From Actinomycetota bacterium (GTDB taxonomy: Bacteria; Actinomycetota; Actinomycetes; S36-B12; CAIYMF01), in the NCBI GenBank assembly GCA_020161245.1, contig JAIUOK010000024.1, forward strand, positions 1 through 64,000: a stretch of 64,000 bases of DNA, written 5' to 3'. Both the position numbers and the translations under genes were made by a program. Positions within the stretch are counted from its first letter, which is position 1; each line of letters begins with the position of its first letter. Below are positions 1 to 8,650 of this stretch, piece by piece. The notes beneath the pieces are model-generated. The model was given only the letters and a program-made list of their open reading frames with translations, did no database searches and was not told the DNA's origin.

Positions 1-702
1 CTTGCTTCTCGCCTTGCGAGCCCTAGCGCCGGCCGGCGCCCCAGCGACGACGCCGGCCAGGTACGTCTCCAGCATCGTGGAGAAGACCAGCTCGCCGTCG
101 GCCAGCTGGGCCTCGCGCAGCTCGGCCTCCGAGCGCACGGGAGGCTTGACGTAGTCGTAGGTGTAGTACGTCCGCGCCATCTCCAGCTCGACCGACTGGG
201 CCTTGCGCGGCAGCGCCAGGGAGTCGGCGGTCATGGAGATGTGGCCCAGCGTCATCTCGGCAACGCCGCGGGCGAGCGCGATCGACTCGTCGTCGGAGTA
301 GCCGAGCTCGTGCATGTCGCGCAGCATCGTGCGCACCGAGGCCTCCTCGGCCTCGCCCCCTGTGAAGCGGAAGTACACGAAGCGGGCAAGGCCCGGACGG
401 CGCAGGTACGAGCGGCGCAGCGTCCAGCACATCCGGCGCAGCCGTTCGACCGGGTCGTCGGTCGCCGGCAGCGAGGTGTAGGCCTGGATCGACTCCTCGA
501 GCATGACGTCGGCCATCGCGAGCAGCAGTTCGTCCTTGTTGCGGAAGTGGCGGTAGACGGCGCTGGGGTCGGCGTCGAGCTCGCGGCCGAGTCGGCTCAT
601 CGTGAGGTCGTTCATCGCGTCGGCGTCGACGACGCGGAACGCCGCGTCGAGGATGATCTCGCGCGACAGCGACTTGGGCCGACCCCGCTTCGCCTGTGCC
701 AT
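1..702 (-). CDS. TetR/AcrR family transcriptional regulator (3' end beyond window)
   Basis: The reading frame opens at ATG 702 and stays open to the left edge, so at least 234 residues are present and the C-terminus is missing. An N-terminal TetR helix-turn-helix covers about residues 10-58, with the typical Y-R-H-F-x-N-K-x-E-L recognition segment at 50-59; the rest is an all-helical ligand/dimer domain. Its start overlaps the stop of the upstream amidohydrolase by one base (TGATG), so it is the last coupled gene of the minus-strand hydrolase operon. It is the natural candidate local repressor of that operon and of the divergent amidase/ABC genes; the paired boxes at 5294-5322 are possible operators. 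Family assignment is firm; ligand and targets are inferred. Confidence 0.88.
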   Translation of the reverse strand, partial: MAQAKRGRPKSLSREIILDAAFRVVDADAMNDLTMSRLGRELDADPSAVYRHFRNKDELLLAMADVMLEESIQAYTSLPATDDPVERLRRMCWTLRRSYLRRPGLARFVYFRFTGGEAEEASVRTMLRDMHELGYSDDESIALARGVAEMTLGHISMTADSLALPRKAQSVELEMARTYYTYDYVKPPVRSEAELREAQLADGELVFSTMLETYLAGVVAGAPAGARARKARSK

Positions 703-2369
703 CACTGCCCCCGCAGGTAGACCTGCTGCCCCTCGACGTATGTGCGCACGACCGTAGTCGATGCGATCTCGTCAGCATTCCCGGCGAAGGGGTCTCGGTC
801 GAGCACCGCCAGGTCGGCGAGCGCTCCCTCGCGCAGGTGGCCGGTGGAGTCCGCGTGGCCGTTGATGCGCGCGGTGCCGGCCGTGTAGGCCGCCATCGCG
901 ACCGCCAGCGGGAGCGCCTGCTCCGCGTACAGCGGCTCCGTGCCCTCCTCCGCGCCGGGGACCATGCGGTTGACGGCGACGTGGATCGCGGCGAGCGGGT
1001 CGGCGCTGCTCACCGGCCAGTCGCTGCCGGCAGCGAGCTGTGCGCCCGCACGCAGCAGGCCCGCGAACGGGTACTGCCACGAGGCCCGGCGCTCGCCGAG
1101 GAACGGGATCGTGAGCTCGTCCATCTGGTCCTCGTGCGCGGCCCACAACGTCTGGATGTTCGCGGTGGCGCCGACCCGGGCGAAGCGCGGGATGTCGTCG
1201 GGGTGCACCACCTGCAGGTGCGCGAGATGGTGCAGCCCGCCGTCGGGACCGTTCGCTGCCCGCGCGGCCTCCACGGCGTCCAGGGCGTTGCGGACGGCCC
1301 GGTCGCCCAGCGCGTGGAAATGCACCTGGAAGCCCAGTGCGTCGAGGCGCGGCACGTACTCCAGCAGACCCACGGGGTCGACGAAGTCGAGGCCGCTGTT
1401 CTCCGTTGCGCAGCCGCATCCGTCCTCGTAGGGCTCGAGCATCGCCGCGGTGTAGTTCTCGGCGACGCCGTCGAGCATCATCTTCACCGTCGTCGGCCGG
1501 AAGCGGCCCGCGCCGCCGTCGCCGCGACGGTCGACGAGCTCGTCGATCTGGTCGCTGCTGCGGGCGCGGTCCCACCACAGCGAGCCGACCACGCGGGCCA
1601 CGAGATCGCCGCTCCGGGCTGCGTGCAGGTACACGGGGAGGATGTCGTCCTGCCCGAACATCGCGCCGACGGCGGCGTCCTGCCACGACGTGATGCCGAG
1701 GGAGAACATGTGCTCCTGGGCGACGCGCAGCCCGGCGAGCTGCTCGTCGAACGTGATCCCGGGCAGCAGATGGTCGATGAGGTGGCCCGCGCCCTCGTGC
1801 AGCGTGCCGGCGGGGTAGCCGTCGGGCTCGCGCTCGATGCGGCCGTCGGCGGGATCCCGTGTGCCGGCGTGCATTCCGGCCGCCTCGATCGCGCGCGTGT
1901 TCACCCACGTGCCATGGCCGTCGCGGTTGACGAGGTAGACGGGCCGGTCGGGCACGACGGCGTCGAGCATCTGCCGGGTGGGGGTGCCCCCCGGGTAGTG
2001 GGACATCGACCAGCCGCCGCCCACGATCCAGGCCAGATCCGGGTTCGCCTCGGCGTACCGGCGGATCGCCGAGAGCGCCTCGTCGGCGCTCTCGCAGTGG
2101 TGGACGTCGCAGCGGTTCATGTCGACGCCGGCCATCACGGGATGGACGTGCGCGTCCTGGAAGCCTGGCAGCACCAGGCCGCCGGCGACGTCGACCACCT
2201 CTGTGCGCGCTCCTCGGAGCGCGAGCACGTCGGCGTCGTCGCCGACCGCCACGATGCGCCCGTCGGCTACCGCCAGCGCGCCGGCGCGCGGCGAGGCCAT
2301 GCCCTCGGTCCACAGCGAGCCGCCCGCCAGGATCAGGTCCGGGCCGGCCGCGGTCGAGGTGTCGGTCAT
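702..2369 (-). CDS. Amidohydrolase family protein (YtcJ-like, Amidohydro_3)
   Basis: A 555-residue metal-dependent hydrolase of the YtcJ/Amidohydro_3 group. The N-terminal beta domain leads into the metal motif G-F-Q-D-A-H-V-H (His74, His76). Further family landmarks are H-A-L-G-D-R-A-V, a histidine in H-L-A-H-L-Q and the late G-S-D-W-P motif with the metal-binding Asp. ATG 2369 has a GGGAG ribosome-binding site six bases upstream. It follows a second amidohydrolase of the same family by 16 bp and overlaps the TetR gene by one base. It probably opens a C-N bond in a cyclic or N-acyl compound taken up by the neighbouring ABC importer; the substrate is unknown. No signal peptide is visible, so it is probably cytoplasmic. 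Confidence 0.9.
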   Translation of the reverse strand: MTDTSTAAGPDLILAGGSLWTEGMASPRAGALAVADGRIVAVGDDADVLALRGARTEVVDVAGGLVLPGFQDAHVHPVMAGVDMNRCDVHHCESADEALSAIRRYAEANPDLAWIVGGGWSMSHYPGGTPTRQMLDAVVPDRPVYLVNRDGHGTWVNTRAIEAAGMHAGTRDPADGRIEREPDGYPAGTLHEGAGHLIDHLLPGITFDEQLAGLRVAQEHMFSLGITSWQDAAVGAMFGQDDILPVYLHAARSGDLVARVVGSLWWDRARSSDQIDELVDRRGDGGAGRFRPTTVKMMLDGVAENYTAAMLEPYEDGCGCATENSGLDFVDPVGLLEYVPRLDALGFQVHFHALGDRAVRNALDAVEAARAANGPDGGLHHLAHLQVVHPDDIPRFARVGATANIQTLWAAHEDQMDELTIPFLGERRASWQYPFAGLLRAGAQLAAGSDWPVSSADPLAAIHVAVNRMVPGAEEGTEPLYAEQALPLAVAMAAYTAGTARINGHADSTGHLREGALADLAVLDRDPFAGNADEIASTTVVRTYVEGQQVYLRGQ

Positions 2370-2385
2370 GGGGTGCTCCCGCTGC

Positions 2386-3978
2386 TCAGGCGCTCTGGTG
2401 GACGATCTCGCCGTCGACGACGGTGAGATGGACGGGCAGGTCGATGACGTCGTCCGGGGAGACCGTGGCGATGTCGTCGCCCCACGCCACGAGGTCGGCG
2501 GGGGCTCCGACCCGCAGGACGCCGCCGTCGCCGCCGTCGACGCGGGCCGCGTTGATGGTGTAGCCCTCGAGCGTCTGCAGACCGGTCAGGGCTCGGCTCT
2601 CCCCGACGGGCCGCGGGTCGTCGACGTCGTGGGCCCGACGCATCTGCGCGGCGAAGAACCCGAACCGCGGGTCGTAGGGCGCCACCGGCCAGTCCGAGCC
2701 GAGGACGACGTTGGCGCCCATCGCCCAGATGTCGCCGGACGGCATCGCGTGCCGGCAGCGGTGGATGCCGAGGCGCTCCGACCACGGGTCGCTCATGTCG
2801 GGGTTGAGCCAGCGCATGTGCACCGGCTGCATCGAGGCGTGGACCCGCTCGGTGGCGAAGCGACGCTGCGTCTCGGGAGGCGGCGCCTCGATGTGCTCGA
2901 TGCGGTGGCGGCCGTGCGAGCCGACTGCGGCGTAGGCGTCGAGCACCTCGCGCACTGCGCGGTCGCCGATCGCGTGGGTGGTGATGTAGAAGCCGGCGTC
3001 GTGGAAGCGCTTGATCGTGCGGCGGTAGCGCTCGACGTCCGGCCACATCGGGTCGGTGCCGGCACCGTGCGTGTCGGGCTCCTCGAGCCAGGCGGTGCCG
3101 GTGTCGATGACGCCGTCGAGCATGAACTTCAGCGAGTTAGCGGTCCACCGGCGCCCGTGCAGGTCGCGCCGAGTCACGATGTCGGCCAGCGCGTCCTCGT
3201 CGTCGGACGGGTCCACCCAGTTGTGCTGGCGGACGCGCAGCCCGAGCAGCCCCTGCGCCTCGAGCGCCGCGAGGGCGTCGAGCGTCTCGCGGCCTCCGTC
3301 CATGTTGTGCACGCCGGTGATGCCGACGGCGTTCTGCGCGCGGATGGCGTCGACCACCCAGCCCATGCGCTCCTCGGGCGACGGCTCCGGCTCGTGCGAC
3401 CACACGGTCTGGATGGCCGACATCTCACGGAGCTCGCCTGTGGGGTCCCCCTGGTCGTCGACGACGATGATCGAGCCGTCGGGGAACTCCCGGGATCCGA
3501 TGACGCCGGCGATCCGCAGCGCCTCGGCGTTGGCGAAGCCGGTGTGGACGTCCAGCGAGTGGATGAGCATGGGGCCGTCGCCGGCGGCGTCGTCGATGAG
3601 CGAGTGGTGGAACTCGAGGCCGCCGAGCGCGGCGTACTCGAAGGCGTAACCGCGCACCCAGGCGCCCGGACCGACGCGGCGGCGCTCCTCGCGGAGCAGG
3701 TCGCGGACGCGGTCGAGGGTGGCGACGCGGTCGAAGTTGATGCCGCGGCCGATCTGCGCGCCCATGAGCAGGTGCTGGTGGCCGTCGACGAGGCCGGGGG
3801 TCACGTGCCAGCCGCGGCCCGAGAGCACCTGCGTGCCGGCGTCGCACGCCTCGCGCACCTCGGCCGTGCTGCCGATGGCGACGATGACGCCGTCCTTGAT
3901 CGCGACCGCGTCGGCAGTGGGCGCGGCAGGGTCGAGCGTGCGGATCGCGACGTCGACGATCGCGAGATCGGCTGGCAC
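2386..3978 (-). CDS. Amidohydrolase family protein (YtcJ-like), second copy
   Basis: A 530-residue paralogue of the next gene with the same layout: metal motif G-L-V-D-G-H-Q-H (His67, His69), H-A-I-G-D-R-A-V, a histidine in R-I-E-H-I-E and G-S-D-W-P-V near the C-terminus. The GTG start at 3978 has a clear GAGGAG site six bases upstream. The two copies are clearly diverged, so they probably act on different substrates or successive steps rather than being a recent duplication. It lies 27 bp after the serine hydrolase and 16 bp before the other amidohydrolase in the same operon. Family is certain; the reaction is inferred only as hydrolysis. Confidence 0.9.
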   Translation of the reverse strand: MPADLAIVDVAIRTLDPAAPTADAVAIKDGVIVAIGSTAEVREACDAGTQVLSGRGWHVTPGLVDGHQHLLMGAQIGRGINFDRVATLDRVRDLLREERRRVGPGAWVRGYAFEYAALGGLEFHHSLIDDAAGDGPMLIHSLDVHTGFANAEALRIAGVIGSREFPDGSIIVVDDQGDPTGELREMSAIQTVWSHEPEPSPEERMGWVVDAIRAQNAVGITGVHNMDGGRETLDALAALEAQGLLGLRVRQHNWVDPSDDEDALADIVTRRDLHGRRWTANSLKFMLDGVIDTGTAWLEEPDTHGAGTDPMWPDVERYRRTIKRFHDAGFYITTHAIGDRAVREVLDAYAAVGSHGRHRIEHIEAPPPETQRRFATERVHASMQPVHMRWLNPDMSDPWSERLGIHRCRHAMPSGDIWAMGANVVLGSDWPVAPYDPRFGFFAAQMRRAHDVDDPRPVGESRALTGLQTLEGYTINAARVDGGDGGVLRVGAPADLVAWGDDIATVSPDDVIDLPVHLTVVDGEIVHQSA

Positions 3979-4005
3979 AGCGGGCTCCTCGGGGTGTGCG
4001 GTCGG

Positions 4006-5214
4006 TCAGGAGGTCTCGTGCCGGGCCACAGCCCACAGCTGCGAGAGGCAGGCGGTCATGAGCGGATGCACCTGGTCGGGGAACGACGACATCCCCACGA
4101 CCATGAGGCGCTGCTCGGGGTCGACCCAGCAGAACTGGCCGTGGATCCCGAGCATGGTCGCGGTGCGGCCGGGTTCGAGCATCCACGTCTGGTTGTGGTA
4201 CTCGGCACCGGGGAAGGCCTCGGCGCTCTCGCCGCGGGAGAACGCCTCAGCCCGTGCGGGATCGGGCCTGAAGGCCTCGGCGATCCAGGCCGCCGGCACC
4301 ACCTGCGAGCCGTCGAGCGTGCGGCCGCTGTCCAGCAGCAGGTGGCCCCATCGGACGAAGTCGCGCAGCGTCAGATTGGCCTGCCCCTCGACGATCGGCA
4401 GGCCCGTGCTGTCGAGGTTGAGCAGCGCCGGCTGCTCTGCGCCGAGGCGGCGGTAGAGGCGCTCCTCGTAGAGATCGAGCGCAGGCACGCCGTAGGCCCG
4501 CTCCACCGCGATCGGCAGCAGGTTGGTGAGGTACGAGGCGTAGTTGAACCGGCTGCCCGGCTCGTCCGAGCGCCGGGTCAGCTCGCGCACAACGAACGCG
4601 AGCGCGCCCTCGCCCGGTGCCTGCTGCTCGTAGTACTCGACGGCCGCGGCGTAGCGCCAGTACATCGAGTCCGGCCGCTCGTAGTGCTCCTCGGTGTCGA
4701 TGCCGGCCGCCATATCGAGGACGTGCTGCACCGTGACGCCGTCCCACGCGGCGATGGCGCCGAGCTCCTCGACGTACTCCGAGATCGGGGCTGCGACGTC
4801 GACGCGCCCCTCGTCGACGGCGATGCCGACGAGCATCGAGGTGAGCGTCTTGGTGCAGGAGTGGACAACGTGCCGGTCGGTCTCGTCCATGCCGTCGCGG
4901 TAGGTCTCGAGGACGAGGCGGCCGTCCTTCACAACAGCCAGGGCGTCGGTGCGCAGCCGCCGGTCGAGGAACTGCGCGCCGGACATCGGACGCCCCGTGA
5001 GCGGGTCGACGAACTCGGCGGACTCGAGGTCGAGGGCCTCGCCGACGGGGATCGGCGCCCCCGGACCGCCCGTCTCCAGCTCGGCGCTTCGCATCCGCTC
5101 GGCGGTGGTGATCTGGCCGCGGGCCAGGTTGGCGGGCGTGTCCCACGTGCGGCCGTCGTAGCCCACGGCAGCCATCGCGGCAGGGGTGCCGGACGGTTCG
5201 AGGAACCGCACCAC
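4006..5214 (-). CDS. Serine hydrolase, class C beta-lactamase/esterase-like
   Basis: A 402-residue member of the beta-lactamase-related (PF00144-type) serine hydrolases. The nucleophile motif S-C-T-K lies at 119-122, followed by a Tyr motif (Y-A-S near 225) and a C-terminal H-G-Q-F region. No signal peptide or lipobox is seen, so a cytoplasmic esterase/amidase is more likely than a secreted beta-lactamase. Two consecutive GTG codons open the frame; GGAGG lies five bases before the first. It is the first gene of the minus-strand operon and diverges from the amidase across 189 bp. Its place among amidohydrolases and an amidase suggests a role in degrading one amide- or ester-bearing compound. 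The substrate cannot be told. Confidence 0.85.
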   Translation of the reverse strand: MVRFLEPSGTPAAMAAVGYDGRTWDTPANLARGQITTAERMRSAELETGGPGAPIPVGEALDLESAEFVDPLTGRPMSGAQFLDRRLRTDALAVVKDGRLVLETYRDGMDETDRHVVHSCTKTLTSMLVGIAVDEGRVDVAAPISEYVEELGAIAAWDGVTVQHVLDMAAGIDTEEHYERPDSMYWRYAAAVEYYEQQAPGEGALAFVVRELTRRSDEPGSRFNYASYLTNLLPIAVERAYGVPALDLYEERLYRRLGAEQPALLNLDSTGLPIVEGQANLTLRDFVRWGHLLLDSGRTLDGSQVVPAAWIAEAFRPDPARAEAFSRGESAEAFPGAEYHNQTWMLEPGRTATMLGIHGQFCWVDPEQRLMVVGMSSFPDQVHPLMTACLSQLWAVARHETS

Positions 5215-5293
5215 GCCAGCCTCCAGGACGTCGAAAGTACCTGCTGCTCAATGGGTTCTGCGGATGCATGTTTCGTCCGGGTTAACGGAGCGG

Positions 5294-5322
5294 GCACCGT
5301 GCAGGGCGCCAGCGCACCGTGC
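5294..5322. promoter_or_regulatory. Two copies of a pseudo-palindromic box in a divergent promoter region
   Basis: The nine-base pseudo-palindrome GCACCGTGC occurs at 5294-5302 and again at 5314-5322, 20 bp apart (about two helical turns), between the divergent serine hydrolase and amidase genes. The arrangement suits a dimeric repressor such as the operon's TetR protein. Assignment to that regulator is an inference. Confidence 0.4.
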
Positions 5323-5344
5323 GGCAACGGTTTTGTCAAGGGTA

Positions 5345-5373
5345 TTGACGCGAACGGTGCCAGGTCCTACGTT
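5345..5373 (+). promoter_or_regulatory. Putative promoter of the amidase/ABC transporter genes
   Basis: A -35-like TTGACG (5345-5350) and a -10-like TACGTT (5368-5373) are separated by 17 bp, placing transcription start near 5380, about 24 bases before the amidase ATG. The paired GCACCGTGC boxes lie just upstream. Confidence 0.45.
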
Positions 5374-5403
5374 CGCCCGCATCCCACGGCGACGGGAGCC
5401 GAC

Positions 5404-6819
5404 ATGACCGACCTGCACTACCTGAGCGCGACCGAGGTGCTGCGCGCCTTCCGCGAGCGAGAGCTGTCCCCGGTCGAGGTCTTCGACGCGGTCGCGGCGC
5501 GAGCCGACTCGGTCGAGCCCACCGTGAACTGCCTCCTGGAGCGCGACGTCGAGGCGTCGCGCGCCGAGGCGCAGCGCGCGGCCGACCGGTACGCCGCAGG
5601 GGCACCCGCCGGGCCGCTCGACGGCCTGCCGGTCGTGCTCAAGGAGGAGCAGCCCATCGCCGGCCGCTCCCTGCGGCTCGGGTCGCTCGTGACCGAGGGC
5701 TACGTCTCCGAGGAGACGCACCCCGTGGCCGAGCGCGTGCTCGCCGCCGGCGGAGTCGTCCACGCGCGGACCACGACGCCGGAGTTCTCGTGCGCCGCCT
5801 ACACGCACTCCCGGCTGTGGGGCCTGACGCGCAACCCGTGGAGCCCCGACTGGACCCCCGGCGGCTCGTCCGGCGGCTCGGGCGCCGCGCTCGCCTCCGG
5901 CACGGCGTACCTCGCGTCGGGCTCCGACATCGGCGGCTCGATCCGCATCCCGGCGTCGTTCTGCGGCGTCGTCGGCTTCAAGGCGCCGTACGGCCGCGTG
6001 CCGGCGATCGCGCCGTGGAACCTCGACACCTACTGCCACGACGGCGCGATGGGCCGCACGGTCGCCGACACCGCGCTGCTGCACAACGTCATCCAGGGCC
6101 AGCACCCTCTCGACCACGTGTCGCTGCCGGCGCTGCCGATCCCCGAGGAGCTCGGCGACGTCCGCGGCCTGCGCGTGGCGCTGGCCGTGACCCTCGGCGA
6201 CCTGCCCGTGGAGCCGGTGGTCGAGGCCAACACGCGCGCGTTCGCCGACGCGCTGAAGGCGGCCGGCGCCGTCGTCGAGGAGGTCGCCGTCGGCATCAGC
6301 CGCGAGGCGCTCACCGAGGCCGCGCTCGTGCACTACGGCTCGATCATGGGCCCGTCGATGGGCGACCTCGGTGTCGAGGCCTCCGCGTTCGAGAACTACA
6401 CCCAGCACTTCCTGCAGATGGCCACAGCCGCTGCGGGGCGCACCTCGGTGTACCAGGGACTGGCCGGCGAGTCCGCCGTGCATCTCGCCCTCGCGCAGGT
6501 CTTCCTCGACCACGACGTCCTCATCTGCCCCACCGCCGGCGGCTACGGGTTCCGCGCCGGCGAGGAGTACGCCGAGGGCATCGACGTCGCGGGCACCCAC
6601 CTGGACATGTACCTGCTCGCGTGCCAGACGCCGGTGTTCAACATCGCGAGCCGCCATCCGGTGCTCTCGGTGCCCTCCGGAATGGGGCCCAACGGCGTGC
6701 CCACCGGCGTGCAGGTCGTCGCGCGCCCCTACGACGACGTCACGGCGTTCCACGCCGGTGCCGCGGCCGAGCGCGAGCTCGGCCTCTGGAACGACCCGTC
6801 CTGGCGGCCGGCCCTCTAG
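5404..6819 (+). CDS. Amidase (amidase signature family)
   Basis: A 471-residue amidase signature enzyme that hydrolyses a carboxamide to acid plus ammonia or amine. The Ser-cisSer-Lys triad is visible: Lys80 in V-V-L-K, the cis-serine in the Gly/Ser-rich G-G-S-S-G-G-S-G block at 153-160, and the nucleophile Ser179 in D-I-G-G-S-I-R. The ATG at 5404 was chosen because the conserved S-A-T-E-V-L-R-A-F-R start follows at once; the open frame upstream is antisense to other genes. A hairpin and the ABC transporter genes follow, so import and amide hydrolysis are probably linked. GatA is unlikely because no gatB or gatC is nearby. Confidence 0.93.
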   Translation: MTDLHYLSATEVLRAFRERELSPVEVFDAVAARADSVEPTVNCLLERDVEASRAEAQRAADRYAAGAPAGPLDGLPVVLKEEQPIAGRSLRLGSLVTEGYVSEETHPVAERVLAAGGVVHARTTTPEFSCAAYTHSRLWGLTRNPWSPDWTPGGSSGGSGAALASGTAYLASGSDIGGSIRIPASFCGVVGFKAPYGRVPAIAPWNLDTYCHDGAMGRTVADTALLHNVIQGQHPLDHVSLPALPIPEELGDVRGLRVALAVTLGDLPVEPVVEANTRAFADALKAAGAVVEEVAVGISREALTEAALVHYGSIMGPSMGDLGVEASAFENYTQHFLQMATAAAGRTSVYQGLAGESAVHLALAQVFLDHDVLICPTAGGYGFRAGEEYAEGIDVAGTHLDMYLLACQTPVFNIASRHPVLSVPSGMGPNGVPTGVQVVARPYDDVTAFHAGAAAERELGLWNDPSWRPAL

Positions 6820-6855
6820 GACGGGAACGGCGCCAGCCCCTGCGCCATCGAAGCC

Positions 6856-6877
6856 GCTGCGTCCTTGAGGACGCAGC
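6856..6877 (+). terminator. Hairpin between the amidase and the ABC transporter genes
   Basis: A perfect nine-base-pair stem (GCTGCGTCC / GGACGCAGC) with loop TTGA lies 37 bases after the amidase stop and 88 bases before the substrate-binding protein. No U-tract follows, as is common in high-GC genomes. It could end amidase transcription or protect an mRNA end. Confidence 0.55.
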
Positions 6878-6965
6878 ACCGCACGATCCGCTCCACGGCA
6901 CGACCCGCGCGACCAGCACTGCTCATGGCAAGCCAGGCCGACCCCGCCCGCCCGGAAGGACCACG

Positions 6966-8621
6966 ATGCCCTCCTCCAGCCCCCGCCGCGCCATCCTCGC
7001 GATCGTCGCGATCGGCGCCGCCGCGAGCCTCACGGCCGCGTGCACCGGTGCCCCGCCGCCCACCACGACCGGGTCGGGCACGCCGACCGCGCAGACGTCG
7101 GACTTCACGATCGACACGCCGGCACCCACCAAGGACGCCGGTGACGTCGTGTGGGCCACCTACCGCGAGACCCAGACGCTCGACCCGATCCAGGGCTTCG
7201 ACTACCCCGAGCAGACCGCGGTGTCGATCCTGTGCGACTCCGTGCTCCGTCAGAGCAACGACATGAGCTACGGCGACGGCCTGGCCAAGGTCACCAACCC
7301 GTCGCCCACCGAGTTCGACTTCGAGATCAACGCCAACGCGAAGTTCTGGGACGGCAGCCCGGTCACCGCCGAGGACGCCGTCTACAGCCTCAAGCGCGCC
7401 GCCGACCCCAACGGCGGCGGCTTCTACGCGGGCACCTTCGACCGGGTGAAGAGCATGGACGTCACCGGTGAGAAGACCTTCAAGATCGTCCTCAACGAGC
7501 CCGACTACTGGCTGCTCGGCGAGCTGTCGTCGACCCCGGGCGCCGTGGTGAAGAAGGCCTACGCCGAGTCCAAGGGCAAGGACTTCGGCACCGTCACCGG
7601 CGGCACCATGTGCTCCGGGCCGTTCAAGCTCGACTCCTGGGAGACCGGCAAGGGCGTGAAGATGGTGCCCAACGCCGACTACTGGGACTCCTCCCTCCCC
7701 AAGCCGCAGCTCACCAGCCTCACGCTCATCGGCGTGCCGGACGACGCGACGGCCACGGCGGGCCTCAAGACCGGCGCCATCGACGGCACCTACGCGATCG
7801 CGCTGTCGACCCTCGGCCAGCTCGAGAGCGACCCCAGCGTGAAGGTGTACCAGGGCCCGCCCTTCCTGTCCTCGGCCATGGTGATCAGCGCGACCAAGGG
7901 CCCGCTCGCCGACCCGAAGGTCCGGCAGGCTGTGAGCTTGGCCCTCGACCGCAAGGGCATCGCCAACACCGTCTTCAAGGGTGCGGCCAACCTGCCCTCG
8001 GCGCTGCAGGGCTCCGGCACGTGGGGCACCGCCTACGACACGTTCAAGGCCGGCTACGACGCGCTCCCGGTCATGGACCAGGACCTCGCCAAGGCCCAGG
8101 AGCTGGCCAAGTCGCTCAACATCGCCGGCCAGACGGTCAAGATCGGCACCTCCTCGGGCATCCCGGCTCTGAACTCGATCGCCCTGGCCTTCCAGGCGGC
8201 GTGCGAGGCGGTCGGGCTCAAGGTCGAGCTCGTCAACGTCAGCCCGTCGAACTACATCAACTTCTTCATCGACCCCGCCGCCTGGAGCTCTGTCGACGCC
8301 TTCGCGACGTCGAACTACGGCGACTACGCCGACCCGTCGGCGCTGTACAAGTCGATGGCGTACCCCGGCGGCTCGCAGAACTACAGCGGCTACGACAACG
8401 CCGAGGTCAAGGCTGCCCTCGACGCCGCTCGCAGCGAGGCCGACGACGTCAAGCGCGCCGAGTACGTGATCACCGCGCAGAAGAAGATCACCGAGGACCT
8501 CGTGTGGTTCCCCATGGTCGCGGCCAACAACGTGCTCATCATGAACAAGGACGTCACGGGCGCGCCCGCGACCTTCGTGTACATGTTCGGGCCGTGGGCG
8601 GCCTACCTCGGCGGCGCCTGA
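6966..8621 (+). CDS. ABC transporter substrate-binding lipoprotein (SBP_bac_5 family)
   Basis: A 551-residue solute receptor of the oligopeptide/dipeptide/nickel family. An N-terminal signal peptide ends in the lipobox L-T-A-A-C (Cys26), so it should be lipid-anchored on the outer face of the membrane. A Pro/Thr-rich linker follows and then the family-5 fold, with the typical F-W-D-G-S-P-V-T-A-E-D-A-V-Y-S block near residues 128-143. The start ATG 6966 is preceded by GGAAGGA. It leads a transport operon with two permeases and two ATPases in standard order. The neighbouring hydrolases suggest an amide-containing or peptide-like ligand; this is inference. Confidence 0.93.
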   Translation: MPSSSPRRAILAIVAIGAAASLTAACTGAPPPTTTGSGTPTAQTSDFTIDTPAPTKDAGDVVWATYRETQTLDPIQGFDYPEQTAVSILCDSVLRQSNDMSYGDGLAKVTNPSPTEFDFEINANAKFWDGSPVTAEDAVYSLKRAADPNGGGFYAGTFDRVKSMDVTGEKTFKIVLNEPDYWLLGELSSTPGAVVKKAYAESKGKDFGTVTGGTMCSGPFKLDSWETGKGVKMVPNADYWDSSLPKPQLTSLTLIGVPDDATATAGLKTGAIDGTYAIALSTLGQLESDPSVKVYQGPPFLSSAMVISATKGPLADPKVRQAVSLALDRKGIANTVFKGAANLPSALQGSGTWGTAYDTFKAGYDALPVMDQDLAKAQELAKSLNIAGQTVKIGTSSGIPALNSIALAFQAACEAVGLKVELVNVSPSNYINFFIDPAAWSSVDAFATSNYGDYADPSALYKSMAYPGGSQNYSGYDNAEVKAALDAARSEADDVKRAEYVITAQKKITEDLVWFPMVAANNVLIMNKDVTGAPATFVYMFGPWAAYLGGA

Positions 8622-8650
8622 TCTGACGCACTGACTCGGGAGGCACGGAC

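Noticed and set aside
4006..5214. A beta-lactam resistance gene
   Set aside because: The S-x-x-K fold is shared by many esterases and amidases; there is no signal peptide and the context is catabolic.
2119..5403. Long plus-strand open frame running into the amidase
   Set aside because: It is antisense to three well-supported minus-strand genes; long antisense frames are expected at this GC content. The amidase homology begins at 5404.
6856..6877. A riboswitch before the ABC transporter genes
   Set aside because: Only one simple nine-bp hairpin is present, with no further conserved-looking structure.
5248..6879. Long minus-strand open frame opposite the amidase
   Set aside because: Arg/Gly/Val-rich translation with no motif; an antisense artefact of high-GC codon use.
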